From contig CANTUR010000130.1 in the NCBI GenBank assembly GCA_947683625.1, positions 434,001-498,000 of the forward strand: a DNA stretch of 64,000 bases. The letters are read 5' to 3'. A model generated the notes under the pieces. That model searched no databases, was not told the origin of the DNA, and saw only the letters and a program-made list of their open reading frames with translations. The first letter of the stretch is position 1. Each line of letters opens with the position of its first letter. The position numbers and the translations under genes are program-made. Positions 60,033 to 64,000 of the stretch are shown here, one piece after another. Source of the stretch: Mallotus nudiflorus (taxonomy: Eukaryota > Streptophyta > Magnoliopsida > Malpighiales > Euphorbiaceae).

Positions 60033-63000
60033 TTATTGATAGTATTTTCTAAGAGAGTCTGAGTTCCAAAATTATGGTAGTTCTTTGCCTCCTCTTTCTC
60101 TTAGTTTGTATGCTCCCTTGGTTATGCTTGCCGAGATTTGGTATGGACCTTCCCAGTTTGGACCTAACTTGCCAGTTCTTGAGATACCTTTGTCGATATC
60201 TGCTCTTTTGAGTACCCAGTCTCCCAACTTGAATTGTTTTGGGTGATGCCATTGATGATGGTACTGTGTCACCTTTTATCGATGTACTTCAGCTGTGGTT
60301 GCAGCTTATTCTCTCCGTTCCTCTAGTAGGTCTAGGCATATCTGAGCAGTAACGTTGTTGATGGTGTGATCAAGATTCTGGCTTACCCGGTAACTTGGTG
60401 AACCAATTTCCACTAGTATTACTGTGTCCATGCCATAAGTCAGCCTAAATGGTGTCTCATCGGTGCATGATCGAGGTGTGGTTCTGTAGGCCCAGATTAT
60501 ATTGTTGAGTTTTATGACCCAATTTCTCTTTTTCTCATAAAGTCTCTTCTTTAATCCTTGCATGAGAATTCTGTTGGTGACTTTTGTTTGTCTGTTTGTC
60601 TACAGGTGGGCTACTGAGGTGAAACACAACTTTATATCGAGGTTTGAGCAGAAACCTCTGAATTTATTATTATCGAACTGTTTGCCATTGTCCGTAATAA
60701 AAGTATAGGGGATGCCGAACCTACAAATGATCTCCTTCCAGAAGAAGTGCTGTATTCAGGCCTCTGTAATGGTTGGGACTGCCTCTACTTCTACCCACTT
60801 AGTGAAATGGTCAATAGCCATAATTAAAAACTTTTTCTGTGAGGTAGAGGGAGGGAAAGGACCAAGGATGTCCATCCCCCACAAAGCGAATGGCCAAGGG
60901 CTGCCGATGGGATGCAAGGGGCAGGAAGACTTGTGATTGAGTCAAGCATAGTGATGGTACTGGGGACATGCTTGTGTTAGCTGCTGGGCATCATTGGACA
61001 TGGTGGGCCAGCAATACCCTTGGAGTAGTGCTTTTCGAGTGAGCAAATAGTGGGATTCATGCAATCCATAAATTCCTTCATGGATTTCTCGAAGTATGTA
61101 ATTCCCTTCCTCTGGTGAAATGCACTTGGAGCATGGGTGTGAAAGGGATTTTTGGTAGAGCTACCCTTGATGGATGGAATAGTGGATTGCCTTGGTTCTG
61201 AGCTTTTGAGCCTGTAGTTTGTCTTCTGGGAGTGTTTTGTGCTCCAGGTATTGGATTATCGGTCGCATCCATTCTAAGACTACTTGTGACTCCAAAACTT
61301 TGGGGTCTTCTATGTTGGGACTGGTTAGCGACTTGATGAAATTCATATCCCAGAATGCTTGACTGTTTTTAGCTACGGATTTGGTAAGGTAGTCAGCCTT
61401 ATTGTTTTCTTCCCTGGGAATCTGGATGATCTCCCATCGGCCATCGTCCCATTCGATGTATTGCAAGAGCTGCTTGGCCTTGTCTACATACTTGGCAATG
61501 CAAGTGTCTTTGACTTGGAACATTCCACTGACTTGGTTGACTACCAGTTGGGAGTTCGAGTATATGATGAGGTGTTCAGCCCTGACTTCGGTGGCCAAAT
61601 TCAAACCTGTAATGAGTGCTTCGTACTCGGCTGCATTATTGGTGGTGTTGTACTCGATATGGACTGCGTATCGGATGTGAGCCTTGTGCGGTCCTCTAAG
61701 GATTATTCTGGCACTGGAACCTTGAGCTGAGGATGCTCCGTTAACATAGAGCTTCCATTTTGGTGCTTTGGTCAAGGCTATGTCTTCTGGAGCCATTTCT
61801 TGCATAAAATCTACTAATGCCTGGGCTTTCACCTGCTTCCAGGGCTCATAGTCAATATCGAATTCACCGAGTAATACTGACCATTGTACTAGCCGGCCCG
61901 AGGTCTCCGGTCTTTATAAGATTTTTCACAGCGGGAAATAGGATCGGACAATGACATGGTGAGCCTGGAAGTAATGTTGAAGCTTTTGAGAGGCATGGAC
62001 CATAGCCATGGCTAACTTGTCTAACATTGGATACCTAATTTCAGGTCCTTAGAGCATCTTACTGATGTAATAGACAGGGCTTTGCTGGCTTCCTTCTTCT
62101 CTTACCAGTACTGAAGCAATGCATTCTCGGCCAATAGAAATGTATAAATACAAGGTCTCATCTGGGATTAGCCGGTTGAGTAGGGGTAGTGAGGATAAGA
62201 ATCTTTTAATGTCTTTGAATGCCACCTGGCAGTCAGCGGACCACTGAAACTTTTTAGAATTTTTGAGAACTCAGAACAATGGTAGACACCGCCTAGCCGA
62301 GCAAGAAATGAAACGCCCTAATGCGGTGATTCTGCCATTTAACGTTTTTACCTCATGGATGTTCTTCGGTGCTTCCATGTTAAGTATGACTTCCATCTTT
62401 TCTGGATTAGCTTCAATGCCTCAGTGAGATATCATGAATCCCAGGAATTTACCTGCTTGGACTCTGAAGACACATTTTTTAGGATTCAACTTGATCTTGG
62501 ATTTGCTCAGTAGCTAGAGAACCTGATCTACATATGCTGGGTGCTGTTATGGATGTTTGCTTTTAATGATAATGTCAACCATGTATACCTCTACGCTTGT
62601 TCCAATCTGGTCTTGGAGGACTTGGTTCATCATTCTTTGATACGTGGCCTCGACGTTTTTCAATCCGAAGGGCATCACCTTCTAACAGTACAATCCTTCA
62701 TGGGTGTTAAAGGACATTTTCTCTTGATCCTCTTCCTTCATTAGAATCTGATGATAAACTTGTGCTGCATCGACGAAGCTGTATAATCTGTGACCAACGG
62801 TGGAGTCGACGAGTTGGTTAATCATGGGCAACAGGTAGCTGTCCTTAGGGCATGCTCAGTTGAGGTTAGTGTAGTCTACACACATTCTGTACTTCTTGTT
62901 TGCTTTTCTGACGAGTACCATGTTGGCTACCCGTTCCAGGTGAGTAACTTCTTTAATAAACCCAGCTGCTAATAGCTTCATTGTTTCTTCAGCAATTATT

Positions 63001-64000
63001 CTCTGCCTTTCATAAGCAAAGGTTCTTTTTTTTTGTGCTACTGGCTTAGCTCCCGGTTTGATGTTTAGTTAGTGACAAGCAACTTGTGGGTCCACACCAA
63101 AGATCTCGGATGTTTGTGAAGTGAAATCCTCCGAGTGTCTAGTAAGGACTTCTCTTATTTCTTCTCTGATATTCCGGTTGAGTGCATTGCCAATTTTCAT
63201 GGTCTTTATTTTTGTGATTTGTAAGGTCTCCGTGTCTTCTACTAGTTATGGATTGGTGCCTTGCTTCTCAACTTCCCATGCCTCTAAAGGAAAATCCTCC
63301 ATATGAGGCTTCATGGCCATCTGATAACACTTTCTGGCCATACGCTGATCTCCCCAAATAGTAAGGGTTCCATTCTTAACTAAAATTTTCATGGCTAAGA
63401 ACTGGATGCTGGTGACTGCATCTGCCTCATAAAGTGCTAGCCATCTTATAATCTCATTATAGGCCAGTGGTATATCCACCATGTTGAATACAGCCCGGAC
63501 GAATTTTGTCTCCTCATCATCTTAGTTTCCAAATTCTAGGTTCAGTTTGATAATCCCCATTGGTTGCACGGTTCCACCATAAAAATTCATGATGGGGTTT
63601 TAAATGGCTTTCAGGTTGGTGACGGAGCTGCCCATTACTTTGTATGCATTCTAGGATAATACTTTGATAGCACTTCCATTATCCACCAGTAGCCTTTTTA
63701 CCTGATACTTATTTATGCACGCAGTTATTACCAGAGCATCACAATGGGGGTGGTGTACATACGAATCATCTTTTGAATTGAACACAATATCGCTTCTCTT
63801 GGGTACTGATTTTTCTCCTCTACTATGCTTTAATCTCTTCTTAGTGTTTTCTCCCCCTATGATCATGTTGATCGTTCAAATCGGCTCCCTCCGAGTTTTC
63901 TTTGCTTCCCGCTTGTCCTGCTCCTAGTTTTTGGAGATTCCACTTCTCCTCAGTGCATCTGTGAAATTGTTGAGCTTTCCCCTCTGCATCAGTCTTTCTA
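60033..64000 (-). pseudogene. pol of the Tat element (protease, RT, RNase H, second RNase H, integrase)
   Basis: Minus strand from the right edge to TAA at 60033. Protease is at about 63866-63651 with 'HHPHCDALVIT' and 'LLVDNGSA' (normally LVDGGSS). Reverse transcriptase is at about 62950-62300 with 'MPFGLKNVEATYQRMMN'; its catalytic box reads VYMVDIII where the family has Y-x-D-D, so the first Asp is lost. RNase H follows, then a second RNase H of the archaeal type at about 61760-61400 ('KLYVNGASSAQGSSARIIL', 'NTTNNAAEYEALITGLNLA'). Integrase is at about 61150-60080, with 'WGMDILGPF' and 'WAYRTTPRSCTDETPFRLTY', ending in 'GKLGPNWEGPYQI' and 'SLRKYYQ'. Many stops interrupt it. The second RNase H places it in the Tat lineage. 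Confidence 0.88.

Larger units (their letters stand above)
56440..64000 (-). mobile_element. Tat-lineage Ty3/Gypsy retrotransposon, decayed, 5' part beyond the window
   Basis: Read on the minus strand, the right edge enters protease and pol (60033-64000). Then come an ORF in antisense (58087-59938), tandem repeats (57118-57600) and the 3' LTR, whose outer end TGTGGGATTATAAATGG lies at 56440. An additional RNase H domain after the usual one, an antisense ORF between pol and the 3' LTR, and tandem repeats in the 3' untranslated part are together the signature of the Tat lineage (Ogre, Retand, Grande). Many stops and missing catalytic residues show it is dead. The 5' LTR and gag are outside the window, so the target duplication cannot be checked. 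Confidence 0.85.

Noticed and set aside
61359..61730. 123-codon plus-strand frame in the Tat pol region
   Set aside because: Shadow of the archaeal-type RNase H on the minus strand, which has clear family motifs.
1..64000. CRISPR arrays, operons or bacterial signals
   Set aside because: None seen; introns, LTR retrotransposons and hAT elements mark plant nuclear DNA.

Overview
This window is nuclear DNA of a flowering plant, most likely a eudicot. The DNA is AT-rich, the genes carry GT-AG introns, and the three intact genes belong to plant or general eukaryotic families (RRP36, SEUSS-like, F-box/PP2-A13). The rest is layered mobile DNA. I cannot name the species.

Layout. 1-417 is the end of a long LTR. 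418-10726 is decayed retroelement DNA that carries a plant mobile domain (PMD) pseudogene on the minus strand, tandem repeats and an LTR-like end. It is interrupted by a solo LTR at 1556-4917. Another solo LTR lies at 10825-12914. The RRP36-type rRNA-processing gene (14279-16930, nine coding exons, plus strand) follows. From 17181 to 34846 three elements are nested: a Mutator-like TIR element holds a hAT element (17364-33862), which holds a full Tekay-type Ty3/Gypsy retrotransposon (19849-31269). Each layer is marked by its own target-site duplication. 34847-42148 is gene-poor, with a MITE-like inverted repeat and another long LTR.

The second gene island has a SEUSS-like transcriptional co-regulator (44118-47834, nine coding exons, plus) and, facing it, an F-box/PP2-A13-like gene (49714-51326, three exons, minus). 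51327-56439 is AT-rich and holds a perfect 146-bp palindrome and a decayed RNase H-type pseudogene. 56440-64000 is a decayed Tat-lineage Ty3/Gypsy element on the minus strand that runs off the right edge. It has an LTR, 106-bp tandem repeats, an antisense spliced ORF of the 'putative gypsy type transposon' type, and pol.

The host genes do not form a pathway: one acts in small-subunit rRNA processing, one in transcriptional co-repression, one probably in SCF-mediated ubiquitination with a lectin-like domain. The most interesting structural theme is that two unrelated retroelement regions (4.9-10.7 kb and 56.4-64 kb) share one plan: LTR, then tandem repeats, then an ORF antisense to the LTR. 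One ORF encodes a PMD and the other a PF04195-like protein.
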